In this document: positions 9,067 through 17,548 of the stretch, piece by piece
How the letters are laid out: each line of letters begins with the position of its first letter
Numbering within the stretch: position 1 is the first letter of the stretch
Source of the DNA: CAZZBK01 sp964652155
GTDB taxonomy: Bacteria > Planctomycetota > Planctomycetia > Pirellulales > PNKZ01
Direction of reading: 5' to 3'
DNA: 32,642 nucleotides
Assembly (NCBI GenBank): GCA_964652155.1
Contig: CAZZBK010000061.1
Span: 1-32,642, forward strand
Translations under genes and position numbers: made by a program
Notes under the pieces: generated by a model
What the model was told of the DNA's origin: nothing
Database searches by the model: none
What the model saw: only the letters and a program-made list of their open reading frames with translations

Positions 9067-10779
9067 TCAGTCGACAACCGTTTCGCGGACAATTTCTTCG
9101 AGCGTCGTCATGCCCTGGTACACGGCTTCCAGCCCCGCGTCGCGGAGCGGCACCATGCCATACGCCTTGGCCCGCTCGCGCAGGTCGTCGGTCGATGCGT
9201 TGCGCATGATCATGTCGCGCAGCTCGTCGTTCATGACCAGCAACTCGAACAAGCCGACGCGGCCTTTGAAGCCGCTGTTGTTGCAAAACTCGCAGCCCCG
9301 CCCACGATAGAATTTCTTATTCCCGATCTCGTTGGGGCTCAGCCGCATATCCATCAGCATGTCGCTGTTGGGGCGTACCTCTTCGCGGCACTTGGTGCAC
9401 ACGCGCCGTACAAGCCGCTGCGCCAAAATCGCCTCGACCGTGGCCGTGATCAAAAATGGTGGCACACCCATGTCGCGCAACCGTGTCACCGAACTCGGCG
9501 CGTCGTTCGTGTGCAACGTGCTGAACACCATGTGCCCCGTCAGCGACGCTTGCACGGCAATCTCGGCCGTCTCGGGATCGCGAATCTCGCCCACCAAGAT
9601 CACGTCGGGGTCTTGTCGCAAGATCGCCCGTAGGCACATCGCGAACGTGTTGCCAATCGTGGCGTCGATCGGCACCTGCACGATGCCGTCAATGTCATAC
9701 TCGACCGGGTCCTCGGTCGTAATCAACTTGTCCCGAATGTCGTTCAACTCTGAGAGGGCCGAGTAGAGCGTGGTGGTTTTGCCCGAACCGGTCGGCCCCG
9801 TCACGAGCACGATGCCGTTGGGTTTGGCCATCACCTCGCGAAACTCGCTCGTGATCGTGGCGTTCATCCCCACCGCGGCCAGGTCAAGATTGACCACCGT
9901 GCGGTCCAACACCCGCATGACGACGCTCTCGCCAAACATCGTCGGCAGCACGCTCACGCGCAAGTCGACCGGGTGTCCGCCGACGGTCAACTCGATCCGT
10001 CCGTCTTGCGGCAGCCGCCGCTCGGCAATATCCAGATTGGCCATCACCTTGATGCGCGTCGTGAGCGCAAAGGCCAAGTGTTGCGGCGGCGGCACCATCT
10101 CGTACAGCACCCCGTCGCTCTTCACGCGAATCTTGAACTCGCTCTCGAACGGCTCGAAGTGAATGTCGCTGGCATGATCCTTGATCGCCAGCAGCAACAC
10201 CATGTTGATCAGCTTGCGCACTGGGGCACTGTCGGCCAGCGCCTCGACGCTCGTCAGGTCGAACGCGCCGCTCTCGGCCTGCTCCAAAGCCTTGCTCAAC
10301 GCGGCGTCGTTTTCCAACTCCGAGACGATCGACTCGACGCTCTCGGCCGACGAATAGTATCGGTCCAGCGCCTGGTTGATCTCGCGCGGCGTGGCCACCA
10401 CCGCGCGCACATCGTAGCCTAAAAAGTTACGCAGCTCGTCGAGCACTTGCAGCTTCTGCGGTTCGCACATCGCCACCGTCAGCATGTTGTCGCGAAAGGC
10501 GATGGGGCAAATGCGATACAACTGCGCCATCGGCTCGGTGACATAGCCCAACACCTCGGGCGGGATCACGATCTCGCTGAGCGTGATCGCCTGCATGCCG
10601 AACTGCTCGGCAAGCGCCTCGGCCACCTGGTCTTCGTTGACCATCTCCAGCCGCACGGCGATTTGGCCGAGCAACTCGCTGCCGCCCCCCTTCTTCTGTT
10701 CTTCGATGAGCGTCTCAAGCTGGTCGCGCGTGATCCAGCGATGCTCGACGAAGATTTGGCCAATGCGTTTGTGTGCCAT
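9067..10779 (-). CDS. GspE/PilB-type assembly ATPase, 570 aa
   Basis: This is a hexameric secretion/pilus ATPase that powers pseudopilus or pilus extension from the cytoplasmic face. The N-terminal MshEN-like domain (residues 1-140) has two half motifs, RIGQIFVEHRWITRDQL and LGQIAVRLEMVNEDQV, which resemble the c-di-GMP binding type. The core has Walker A GPTGSGKTT (328-336), an Asp box TTEDPVEYD (354-362), Walker B ILVGEIRD with Glu398, and a His box SLTGHMVFSTLHTND (412-426). A CxxC pair (Cys461/464 and Cys496/499) forms the zinc site usual for GspE/PilB and absent from PilT. The length is typical of the family. The gene precedes gspF by 71 nt, so this is probably the ATPase dedicated to the pseudopilin cluster. 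GspE and PilB cannot be separated by sequence inspection. Confidence 0.95.
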   Translation of the reverse strand: MAHKRIGQIFVEHRWITRDQLETLIEEQKKGGGSELLGQIAVRLEMVNEDQVAEALAEQFGMQAITLSEIVIPPEVLGYVTEPMAQLYRICPIAFRDNMLTVAMCEPQKLQVLDELRNFLGYDVRAVVATPREINQALDRYYSSAESVESIVSELENDAALSKALEQAESGAFDLTSVEALADSAPVRKLINMVLLLAIKDHASDIHFEPFESEFKIRVKSDGVLYEMVPPPQHLAFALTTRIKVMANLDIAERRLPQDGRIELTVGGHPVDLRVSVLPTMFGESVVMRVLDRTVVNLDLAAVGMNATITSEFREVMAKPNGIVLVTGPTGSGKTTTLYSALSELNDIRDKLITTEDPVEYDIDGIVQVPIDATIGNTFAMCLRAILRQDPDVILVGEIRDPETAEIAVQASLTGHMVFSTLHTNDAPSSVTRLRDMGVPPFLITATVEAILAQRLVRRVCTKCREEVRPNSDMLMDMRLSPNEIGNKKFYRGRGCEFCNNSGFKGRVGLFELLVMNDELRDMIMRNASTDDLRERAKAYGMVPLRDAGLEAVYQGMTTLEEIVRETVVD

Positions 10780-10831
10780 GACGAACCTGAACCAGCGTGT
10801 GCGTGCGTTGTGTTATCCGCCGAGAGAACCA

Positions 10832-11938
10832 CTAACCCTCTTCCGCCTTGTTGGCCACGTCGGGCAAGCCGCGCTCGTGCCGCTGAATGCGCAGCGCGAG
10901 ATCGTCGGGCGACTGGGCCTTGATCATCACCTCTTCCTTGGCCACGATTTCGTCGGCGTACAGCCGGAACAAATTGTCGTCGAGCAACTGCATGCCCAGC
11001 TTGGCACCCGTCTGAATCGCCGAGTTGATGCGGAACGTCTTGTTCTCGCGAATCAAATTGGCGATGGCCGGCGTGACGACGAGCATTTCGTACGCGCCAA
11101 CGCGCCCTCCCTTGATCCGCGGCAGCAACGTCTGCGACAGCACACCGACGATCGATGTCGACAACTGCGTGCGAATCTGCTCCTGCTGGGTCGTCGGGAA
11201 CACGTCAATAATCCGGTTCACCGTCCCCTGCGCGCCGGTCGTGTGCAACGTGCCGAACACCAAGTGCCCCGTCTCAGCCGCCGTGATCGCCGTTTCAATC
11301 GTCTCCAGATCACGCATTTCACCGACCAAGATCACGTCTGGGTCCTGTCGTAGCGCGCGACGAATCGCCTCGGCAAACGACGGCACGTCGACCCCAATCT
11401 CACGCTGATTGACCGTCGACATCTTGTGCTGATGCTGAAACTCGATCGGATCTTCGATCGTAATGATGTGATGGTCGACGTTCTCGTTCAGGTAGTTGAT
11501 CATGCTGGCCAGACTGGTCGTCTTGCCCGACCCGGTCGGACCCGTCACCAAAAACAGCCCGCGCGGACGCATGATCAGTTCTTTGCAGACTCGCGGCAGG
11601 CCGAGGTCATCCATGCTGATGAACTTGTTCGGGATCTGGCGCAGCACCAGCCCGACGTTCCCACGCTGCTTAAAGACCGACACACGGAACCGTGCCTGCT
11701 CGCCAAAAGCAAACCCAAAGTCGGTGCTCCCGGCCTCCTGCAACTCGGTCTGGCAACGCTCGGGAGTGATGCTCTTCATCAAGCTCACGGTGTCCTCTGC
11801 CGCCAGCACCTTGGTCTCCAGCCGGCGCAGTCGTCCGTGCAGGCGCAACACCGGGGGCTGGCCAACCGCGATATGCAAATCGCTGGCCCCTTGATTGACG
11901 ACCACCTGCAACAGCTTGTCGATGAGGATCGAACCCAT
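10832..11938 (-). CDS. pilT: PilT-type retraction ATPase
   Basis: This is the cytoplasmic ATPase that retracts type IV pili. At 368 residues it has the usual PilT length and lacks both the MshEN domain and the zinc cysteines of the assembly ATPases. It begins with the PilT N-domain (DLHIAVGQPPVLRLHGRL, about 20-37), then Walker A GPTGSGKTT (133-141), IEDPIEF (161-167), Walker B ILVGEMRD (203-210) and the His box ETGHLVFGTLHTTGA (222-236). The C-terminal AIANLIRE (291-298) corresponds to the AIRNLIRE motif needed for retraction, with Ala in place of Arg at the third position. The ATG at 11938 is preferred over an upstream start at 12007 because AAAGGGAA lies upstream and the protein then aligns with PilT. 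Its presence argues that the cluster builds a dynamic pilus rather than only a secretion pseudopilus. Confidence 0.95.
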   Translation of the reverse strand: MGSILIDKLLQVVVNQGASDLHIAVGQPPVLRLHGRLRRLETKVLAAEDTVSLMKSITPERCQTELQEAGSTDFGFAFGEQARFRVSVFKQRGNVGLVLRQIPNKFISMDDLGLPRVCKELIMRPRGLFLVTGPTGSGKTTSLASMINYLNENVDHHIITIEDPIEFQHQHKMSTVNQREIGVDVPSFAEAIRRALRQDPDVILVGEMRDLETIETAITAAETGHLVFGTLHTTGAQGTVNRIIDVFPTTQQEQIRTQLSTSIVGVLSQTLLPRIKGGRVGAYEMLVVTPAIANLIRENKTFRINSAIQTGAKLGMQLLDDNLFRLYADEIVAKEEVMIKAQSPDDLALRIQRHERGLPDVANKAEEG

Positions 11939-11963
11939 GAGTTCCCTTTCTCTTCTAGCGGGG

Positions 11964-11993
11964 ATTATTCGCAGTGCGGTGTTAAATAGCCAA
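11964..11993 (-). promoter_or_regulatory. Possible sigma70-type promoter for pilT
   Basis: Read on the minus strand, TTGGCT (11988-11993) and AATAAT (11964-11969) are separated by 18 nt and lie just ahead of the pilT start. The match is 4/6 and 5/6. It fits the 232-nt break between the upstream ATPase gene and pilT, but planctomycete promoters are poorly defined. Confidence 0.35.
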
Positions 11994-12035
11994 ATCCGTA
12001 CCGACAAAAGCGGCGGACGATCGAGCGTTGGGCAA

Positions 12036-12093
12036 GGGCCGAACGGCCCAGGGTGATAAGTCGCTGCCAGTATTAGCCCGATTGGGCTCTGGC
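12036..12093. other. Two hairpins in the ATPase-pilT intergenic region
   Basis: A perfect hairpin GGGCC-GAAC-GGCCC occupies 12036-12049. A second is formed by GCCAG (12066-12070) and AGCCC (12075-12079) pairing with GGGCT (12084-12088) and CTGGC (12089-12093), with a four-base bulge. Neither has a T tract, so they are not textbook terminators. They could shape the 3' end of the upstream message or processing between the two genes. The rest of 11939-12170 shows nothing I recognise. Confidence 0.4.
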
Positions 12094-12170
12094 AAGATGA
12101 GACGATTCAAACCAGTCAGACTCTATCCATATTAACCTGAGTTGCTGCTCCGGAACCTCCGCGGGAGAAA

Positions 12171-13868
12171 TTAGTCGGCATCGACCCGCTTGGCATTCCG
12201 AATCACCTCCTCGATCGTGGTCACACCGCGCATCGCCTTCTGAATACCGTCACTGAATAACGTCTTCATCCCATTGGCCACAGCGACCTTACGGATTTCT
12301 TGCGTGCTGGAACCCTTGAAGGCCAGCTCCCGAATTCGAGAGGTCATGGTCATCAGTTCGTAAATTCCCATTCGACCCCGATAACCCGTCTTGGCGCAGT
12401 TCGAGCAGCCTTTCCCCTTCATAAAGGTGGCCTTTTGCGCCAGTTCGATGGGGATACCGGCCGCTTCGAGCATCGTGTCCGAGGGGCTGAACGGCTGTTT
12501 GCACTTAGGGCAAATGATCCGAACCAACCGCTGAGCCAGGATCGCAATCACGCTGCTAGCCACCAGATATGGGGGAACTCCCATGTCTACCATACGTGTA
12601 ATAGCGCTGGGCGCATCGTTCGTATGTAGTGTACTGAAAACTAAGTGTCCAGTTAAAGATGCCTGAATGCCCATCTCTGCAGTCTCGCTATCACGCATCT
12701 CACCCACCAAGATCACGTTCGGGGCCTGACGCAACATCGCTCGAATGATCCGGGCAAAATCCAACCCGATGTTGTGCTTCACCTCCACCTGATTCACGCC
12801 CGGCAGGTAATATTCGACCGGGTCCTCGGCCGTAATGATTTTGCGGTCTGGGCGGTTTAGCTCGTTCATGGCGGCGTACAGTGTCGTCGTCTTGCCCGAG
12901 CCTGTCGGTCCCGTCACCAGCACAATCCCGTTGGGTCGTCGGACCAATTGATTAAAGACCCGTAGGTCTTCTTCTGCCATGCCTAGCTGGCGGAGCCCCA
13001 CCTTGATCGTGTCCTTATCGAGCACTCGCATGACGATCGACTGCCCATGATTGGTGGGGAGCACACTCACGCGCAGGTCGAGCTGTTTCTCTCCCAGGCT
13101 GACTTTGATCCGCCCATCCTGGGGGCGTCGCCGCTCGGCGATGTCGATCTTCGCGAGGATTTTGACGCGTGACATGACCGCGTTCTGCAGCCGCTTGGGG
13201 ACGCTATCACGTTCCTGCAACACGCCGTCGATCCGGTACCGAACGCGCACCCGGTCCTCGAACGGCTCGACATGGATATCCGAGGCACGCATTTGCACCG
13301 CCTCGGTGATCATGAGCTGCACGAGCCGAATGATCGGCGCGCTTGCCTCGTCCATCGCCTCGTCGCCCCCCCCCTGCAAGTCTTTCATCTCGGGGACGGC
13401 ATCGGCGGCGAGATCCTGAAACATTTCCTCGTTGGCCGCGGCCGAGTACGTGCGGCGGATCGCGTCATCAATCGCCTGCTTGGGAGCCAACACCAAGTCG
13501 ATCTTGCGGTTCAAGACAAACCGCAACTGGTCGAGCATATCGAGATCGTCCGGGTCGGCCGTGGCGACGGTAATCTGTCCTTCCTCGGCCGAGATGGGGA
13601 ACACCTGATGCTCGCGGGCCAGGCTCTCCGGCAGGATCTCGATCACGTCAGGATTCGGCTGAAATTCGCCCAATTTCACGTATTTCAGTCCGCTGATCTT
13701 GGCCAGCGCCTTGCAAATCAGCTCGGGCGTACAGTGCCCCAGTGCGATCAGCGCGTCGGCCAACGAGGTGTTACGGGCCCGCGAGGTCTTTTGCGCTTCC
13801 AGGACCTGTTCTTTGGTCAGCACCTTGGCTTGGATCAACAGGTCGGTAAACGTCACCTTGGGCGGCAT
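12171..13868 (-). CDS. Second GspE/PilB-type assembly ATPase, 565 aa
   Basis: This is a paralogue of the ATPase encoded at 9067-10779. It has an N-terminal MshEN-like region (1-140) whose first half motif is degenerate (no RLG; TFTDLLIQAKVLTKEQV). The core carries Walker A GPTGSGKTT (320-328), AEDPVEYY (347-354), Walker B ILVGEMRD with Glu390, and a His box SLTGHLVFSTLHTND (404-418). The zinc cysteines are at 453/456 and 488/491. Before Walker B it reads RQAPN where the family and the sister gene have RQDPD. The ATG at 13868 gives a protein that begins directly with the conserved domain. The upstream 36-residue extension looks non-coding. This is the first gene of the cluster, separated from pilT by 232 nt. 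The DNA near 12600-12660 is clearly less GC-rich than the matching part of the paralogue. Confidence 0.94.
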   Translation of the reverse strand: MPPKVTFTDLLIQAKVLTKEQVLEAQKTSRARNTSLADALIALGHCTPELICKALAKISGLKYVKLGEFQPNPDVIEILPESLAREHQVFPISAEEGQITVATADPDDLDMLDQLRFVLNRKIDLVLAPKQAIDDAIRRTYSAAANEEMFQDLAADAVPEMKDLQGGGDEAMDEASAPIIRLVQLMITEAVQMRASDIHVEPFEDRVRVRYRIDGVLQERDSVPKRLQNAVMSRVKILAKIDIAERRRPQDGRIKVSLGEKQLDLRVSVLPTNHGQSIVMRVLDKDTIKVGLRQLGMAEEDLRVFNQLVRRPNGIVLVTGPTGSGKTTTLYAAMNELNRPDRKIITAEDPVEYYLPGVNQVEVKHNIGLDFARIIRAMLRQAPNVILVGEMRDSETAEMGIQASLTGHLVFSTLHTNDAPSAITRMVDMGVPPYLVASSVIAILAQRLVRIICPKCKQPFSPSDTMLEAAGIPIELAQKATFMKGKGCSNCAKTGYRGRMGIYELMTMTSRIRELAFKGSSTQEIRKVAVANGMKTLFSDGIQKAMRGVTTIEEVIRNAKRVDAD

Positions 13869-14158
13869 GAAGACTCGCTTTCCGCAATAGAACTTCCGTG
13901 ACTCACAACCGCTCCACCGACGTTGCGCGCGTTGGTGAGCTTGGATAACACCGACCTGCGTGGCCATCCGCGCCACGGCGAGACCGGCCAGACCGTCTCC
14001 GCGAGACCTCGACGGTGGTCGATCGCGAGAAATAGATCGAGACGAGCGTGCGAGGAGGCCTGCGGAATTTCACCCAACGGGCTAAAATTCACGGTACCGC
14101 CCCACTCCGGGAGTGTCAACAATCTGCCCGCAGAACGCTGGAGAAACGGCCAATTTGC
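13869..14158. other. 290-nt intergenic region upstream of the pilus cluster
   Basis: No convincing gene is seen here. An 89-codon minus-strand frame (13853-14122) overlaps the ATPase start, has no recognisable domain and looks accidental. The region presumably carries the promoter of the pilus cluster, but I could not identify a convincing sigma70 or sigma54 site. Confidence 0.5.
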
Positions 14159-14653
14159 TTACCGCACCAAGGCTCGCGGCGATCGTGCGCTAAGCAGCGA
14201 GCGGCTCTGGACGCGAAACTGCTGGGCCTGCTCGCGCAATTGATCGGCCTGCTCATAAAGCCCTAACTCTTCCAGTTGATGGGCCACCTCTTCGAGTTGC
14301 CGCGCCGAGTGTCGAAGTAGTCGCGCCTGATCCGCCGAGTTTGCCTCGGCCGGGCTCGCAACGGCTCGCGGAGTCCCTGCCTCGGTGCCCCCTTGCTGCC
14401 GTGCCAGTCGCAACTGGAGTTCGCGTCGCAAGGCCTCGTCCACCTCCCCCGCAGCCGGCGCGAAGCTCGTCCCCTTGAGCACCGTGCCCCCCCGCAACTC
14501 GAGCTGCTGCTTGATCTCGTTCACCACCGAGCGTGCGGCTGGATCGCTCGACGGGTCCTCGGCTTGGCTTGATCGACCGCCGGCCAGCGCGAGCGTCAGC
14601 CCACACACCATCGCAAACGTTGTCGTGAAATGGCTCATCATGCTGGACCCCAT
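14159..14653 (-). CDS. Small secreted helical protein of unknown function
   Basis: A predicted protein of 164 residues with a Sec-type signal peptide: the hydrophobic stretch TTFAMVCGLTLALAGG is followed by a likely cleavage after SQA near residue 36. The mature part is charged and helical, rich in Arg, Gln, Glu and Ala. Residues about 115-150 repeat an HQLEELGLYEQADQLREQA style that could form a short coiled coil or TPR-like helical pair. I chose the ATG at 14653; ATGs at 14641 and 14638 are equally possible, and a TTG at 14674 is less likely. There is no strong ribosome binding site. It is divergent from the lipoprotein gene at 14878 and lies 290 nt from the pilus cluster in the same direction. 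I do not recognise the family. Confidence 0.7.
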   Translation of the reverse strand: MGSSMMSHFTTTFAMVCGLTLALAGGRSSQAEDPSSDPAARSVVNEIKQQLELRGGTVLKGTSFAPAAGEVDEALRRELQLRLARQQGGTEAGTPRAVASPAEANSADQARLLRHSARQLEEVAHQLEELGLYEQADQLREQAQQFRVQSRSLLSARSPRALVR

Positions 14654-14806
14654 ACAAACGGCACGATCGATCAATGACTCGGATGTGTCAATCTATCGGC
14701 TGCCTCGCTCCAGCGCAAAGGCCAACTCGGCGCATCAGGCCACTGCAGTGCTATCACGGGCGATCGATGCCAGGCATGGCCTGTGATGCCAGCATGCAAA
14801 CGTCCC

Positions 14807-14835
14807 TTGTCGCCTGAGGGCGTTTTGCCTATTCT
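14807..14835 (+). promoter_or_regulatory. Candidate promoter for the lipoprotein gene
   Basis: TTGTCG (14807-14812) and TATTCT (14830-14835) are separated by 17 nt and lie about 40 nt ahead of the ATG at 14878. Each matches 4/6 of the sigma70 consensus. The remainder of the 14654-14877 divergent gap shows only a repeated GATGCCAG (14766 and 14785 region) of unknown meaning. Confidence 0.38.
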
Positions 14836-14877
14836 CTCTCGCCCGATGGTCTCTACTGCGCTCATTGGATCTCGTTC

Positions 14878-16305
14878 ATGGCAGGCGTCCTCTTTCACCT
14901 CCGGATCACGACGCTGAGCGTCGTCACGTGCAGCCTCGTGGGCTGTGCCGTGCCTTGGTGGGGGAGCGTGGGCGTGAGTCCACGAGACTTTGAAGCGGCA
15001 GCCAAAGAGACGCCGCCGGCGGCCGCGATCACGAGCCCCTATGGTTCATCGCGTGACGAACGCGCGCGCGTCGAGAGTCAGTACGGAAGTTCGAGCGCGT
15101 CGGCCGACAGCTCGTCGAGCGACGCGAGCAAGCCCCAGGACGAGAACAAGCAAGCTCTGTGCGACGTGCTGGGGCAACTCAAGGCCCAAGGCGCGATCGA
15201 CGACGCGGCGCTGGCCGAGATGCTCAAGGGGGTCAACGATCTCGAGCCGTCGATGGTCAAGCACCTGACCTGGATGTACCGCGCGACTCTGAACGATCTG
15301 AACAAGCCTGCGCCCTCGGCAGAGCATGCGTCCCGCGCAACGGCTACCGACGCGACACCGGCGAAGAGTTCCACGGCCGAGAGCAAGCCGATCGTTCAAG
15401 CCGCCGACAAACCGTTGAGCAAGAGCGCGTCGACAGCGCAAAGCAAGCCGACGGCTGTGGAGAACCCTGTCATCGAGACGGACCCCGAGCCGACACCCGT
15501 TCAGCCGGTGAAAGCCCAACCCACGGCGGTTCAAAAGCCGTCCCCGGCCCAAGCTGCGGCAGCTCAAGAGAGTCCGCCGCTCGAATCGGTGCCGCTCGAT
15601 TTCCCGCAGTCGTTGGCACGGTCGATCACGGCGCTTGAAAAGAACGTTGGCACAGCGTCGAGCGACAAGAGCGCGCTGCGGACGCAGGCCTTGCTGCGAA
15701 TGCTTTACCTCACGGCCGGTCGACGCGAGGACGCGCTGCGACCGATCGAGGGTTTGAACGAAACCGAGCAGGAGTATTGGACGCATCAACTGTATGCGTT
15801 GTCGACCTACCTCGACGACGAGCGACTAACCGACCCCATGCGGCGCAGCGCCGAGGCGAGCCGACACTTGGATCAAGCCGCCCGACGCCTGCGCGAGAGC
15901 GCGGGTCTGACGGTGCGCAATCTCACGTTCTGCTCGGCCGTGAGCAGCTATGGTGTTTACACGCCGATGACCAAGAGCGAGGTCAAGCCCGGCCAGCAGT
16001 TGCTGCTCTATGCCGAGGTCGAGAACTTCACCAGCCGCGAGACCCCGCAGGGCTACCATACGGCGCTCAAGGCCCGGTACCAGCTTTTTGACAGCAAGGG
16101 GACCAAGGCCGACGAGCACGAGTTCCCCGTGACCGAGGAGCACTGCCAGAACCCGCGGCGCGATTATTTCGTGCGTTACTTCCTGACCGTGCCGCAGCGA
16201 CTGTACGATGGCAAGTACACGTTGCAGGTGACGGTCGAGGATACGCTGGGCAACAAGGTTGGCCAGGGCTCGATCGATCTGCACGTGAAGCAGCAGCCCA
16301 AGTAG
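14878..16305 (+). CDS. Lipoprotein with a long low-complexity linker, unknown function
   Basis: A 475-residue protein with a signal peptide ending in the lipobox LVGC (Cys23), so it is probably lipid-anchored. Residues about 24-85 are Ser/Ala rich. A short conserved-looking helical block follows at 85-135 (QALCDVLGQLKAQGAIDD...). Residues about 140-235 are a Pro/Ala/Lys/Gln linker. A helical domain lies at about 240-345 (LLRMLYLTAGRREDAL), and a beta-rich C-terminal domain at about 350-470 (QQLLLYAEVENF, YTLQVTVEDTLGN) resembles an Ig-like or C2-like sandwich. The flavoenzyme gene starts 6 nt after its stop, so the two are likely co-transcribed. The role is unknown; a periplasmic or outer-membrane scaffold is a guess from the architecture. 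Confidence 0.85.
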   Translation: MAGVLFHLRITTLSVVTCSLVGCAVPWWGSVGVSPRDFEAAAKETPPAAAITSPYGSSRDERARVESQYGSSSASADSSSSDASKPQDENKQALCDVLGQLKAQGAIDDAALAEMLKGVNDLEPSMVKHLTWMYRATLNDLNKPAPSAEHASRATATDATPAKSSTAESKPIVQAADKPLSKSASTAQSKPTAVENPVIETDPEPTPVQPVKAQPTAVQKPSPAQAAAAQESPPLESVPLDFPQSLARSITALEKNVGTASSDKSALRTQALLRMLYLTAGRREDALRPIEGLNETEQEYWTHQLYALSTYLDDERLTDPMRRSAEASRHLDQAARRLRESAGLTVRNLTFCSAVSSYGVYTPMTKSEVKPGQQLLLYAEVENFTSRETPQGYHTALKARYQLFDSKGTKADEHEFPVTEEHCQNPRRDYFVRYFLTVPQRLYDGKYTLQVTVEDTLGNKVGQGSIDLHVKQQPK

Positions 16306-16311
16306 TGCCGC

Positions 16312-17439
16312 ATGGAAACATTCGATTTGCTGGTCATTGGTACCGGAGGCATCGGCAGCGCCGCGCTCTACGAGGCCGCGCGACGTGGCGCTCGCGTGCT
16401 GGGCATCGATCGCTTTGAGCCCGGCCACGATCGGGGCAGCTCGCACGGCCAGACCCGCATGATCCGGCAGGCCTATTTCGAGCATCCCGATTACGTGCCG
16501 CTCGTGCTGCATGCCTATGGGCAATGGGCTGAGTTGGAACAGCGACGCGGCGAACAACTGTATTTTGAGACCGGGTTGCTCGAAATCGGTCCGCGCGATG
16601 GCGAGGTGGTACCGGGCGTGTTGGCCAGCGCACAACAGCATCAGCTTGAAGTCGACTCACTGAGTGCGGCTGACGTGCGGCGGCGGTTCCCCGGCTTCCG
16701 CATGCGTGATGATCTGGCGGCGGTCTTCGAGCGTCGGGCGGGCTACTTGCGCGTCGAGGCCTGCGTCGTGGGGCACATCGAAGAGGCGCTGCGGCTCGGC
16801 GCTCGGCTCGTGTGCGACGAGGCGGTCGAACGCTGGCACGTCGACGGCCAAAACGTCGTGATCGAGACCCATCGCGGGCAGTACATAGCCCACCGCGCGA
16901 TCGTGACCGCCGGAGCATGGGCCGGCCAATTGCTCAGTACGCTGAGCGGGTCGCTTGAGGTGCGCCGCAAACCGCTGTACTGGTACCAAACAACGGCCGA
17001 TCATTTTCGCCGCGAGAACGGCTGCCCCGCGTTTCTCTACGAGGCCCCGCAGGGCATCTTCTACGGCTTTCCGCAAATCGACGAGCGTGGCATGAAGATC
17101 GCCGAACACACCGGCGGCCGCGTGGTTGACGATCCGTTGCAACTCGACCGCACGCTCGACCGCGCCGATCAAGCTCGGGTCGAGGCCTTCGCGGCCGAGT
17201 ACCTCAGCGGCCTGAGCAACGTCTGCAACGAGCATGCAACGTGCATGTACACGATGAGCCCCGACCAGAATTTTGTGGTCGATCGCCATCGCGAGCATCC
17301 GCAGATCGTGTTCTGCGCGGGGCTCTCGGGTCACGGCTTCAAATTCGCCCCCGCGCTGGGTCAAGCCTTGGTCGAACTGGCCCTCGATGGCGAGACCCGT
17401 CTGCCGGTTGGGTTTTTATCAGCCGACCGATTGCGATAA
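16312..17439 (+). CDS. solA: FAD-dependent oxidase of the SolA / monomeric sarcosine oxidase family
   Basis: This is a flavoenzyme that oxidises N-methyl amino acids (N-methyltryptophan or sarcosine) to imine, H2O2 and eventually formaldehyde. The Rossmann motif GTGGIGSA lies at 10-17. The family signature GSSHGQTRMIRQAY (42-55) is followed by the region around YGFP (251-254), with Lys262 in the position of the oxygen-activating Lys265 of sarcosine oxidase. Cys311 in CMYTMSPDQNF matches the cysteine that binds FAD covalently. SGHGFKFAP (339-347) completes the flavin site. At 375 residues it is the typical family length (about 370-390). No signal peptide is seen, so it is cytoplasmic. It follows the lipoprotein gene by 6 nt, an odd partner for an amine oxidase. 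Substrate choice cannot be read from the sequence. Confidence 0.92.
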   Translation: METFDLLVIGTGGIGSAALYEAARRGARVLGIDRFEPGHDRGSSHGQTRMIRQAYFEHPDYVPLVLHAYGQWAELEQRRGEQLYFETGLLEIGPRDGEVVPGVLASAQQHQLEVDSLSAADVRRRFPGFRMRDDLAAVFERRAGYLRVEACVVGHIEEALRLGARLVCDEAVERWHVDGQNVVIETHRGQYIAHRAIVTAGAWAGQLLSTLSGSLEVRRKPLYWYQTTADHFRRENGCPAFLYEAPQGIFYGFPQIDERGMKIAEHTGGRVVDDPLQLDRTLDRADQARVEAFAAEYLSGLSNVCNEHATCMYTMSPDQNFVVDRHREHPQIVFCAGLSGHGFKFAPALGQALVELALDGETRLPVGFLSADRLR

Positions 17440-17456
17440 GGTTCGCCGAATAATCG

Positions 17457-17486
17457 TTGGACGACCGCACATCGCTCGTTTAGACT
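17457..17486 (+). promoter_or_regulatory. Weak candidate promoter for the DUF6807 gene
   Basis: TTGGAC (17457-17462) and TAGACT (17481-17486) are separated by 18 nt, 63 nt before the ATG at 17549. The match to consensus is only partial. A small GGGC-TCTT-GCCC hairpin follows at 17489-17500. Confidence 0.25.
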
Positions 17487-17548
17487 GTGGGCTCTTGCCC
17501 AGTTGTTGCTCACTCCCACCTGCTCCATCGACCGGGGATATCCAAGTC

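Noticed and set aside
13869..14000. Possible sigma54 site upstream of the pilus cluster
   Set aside because: GCAA and CGTG elements occur but not with the required spacing or order.
13853..14122. 89-codon minus-strand frame upstream of the first ATPase
   Set aside because: It overlaps the ATPase start, has no ribosome binding site and no recognisable domain.
14811..14826. Small CGCC-TGAG-GGCG hairpin followed by TTTT
   Set aside because: The stem is only 4 bp and it lies inside a likely promoter spacer, not after a gene.
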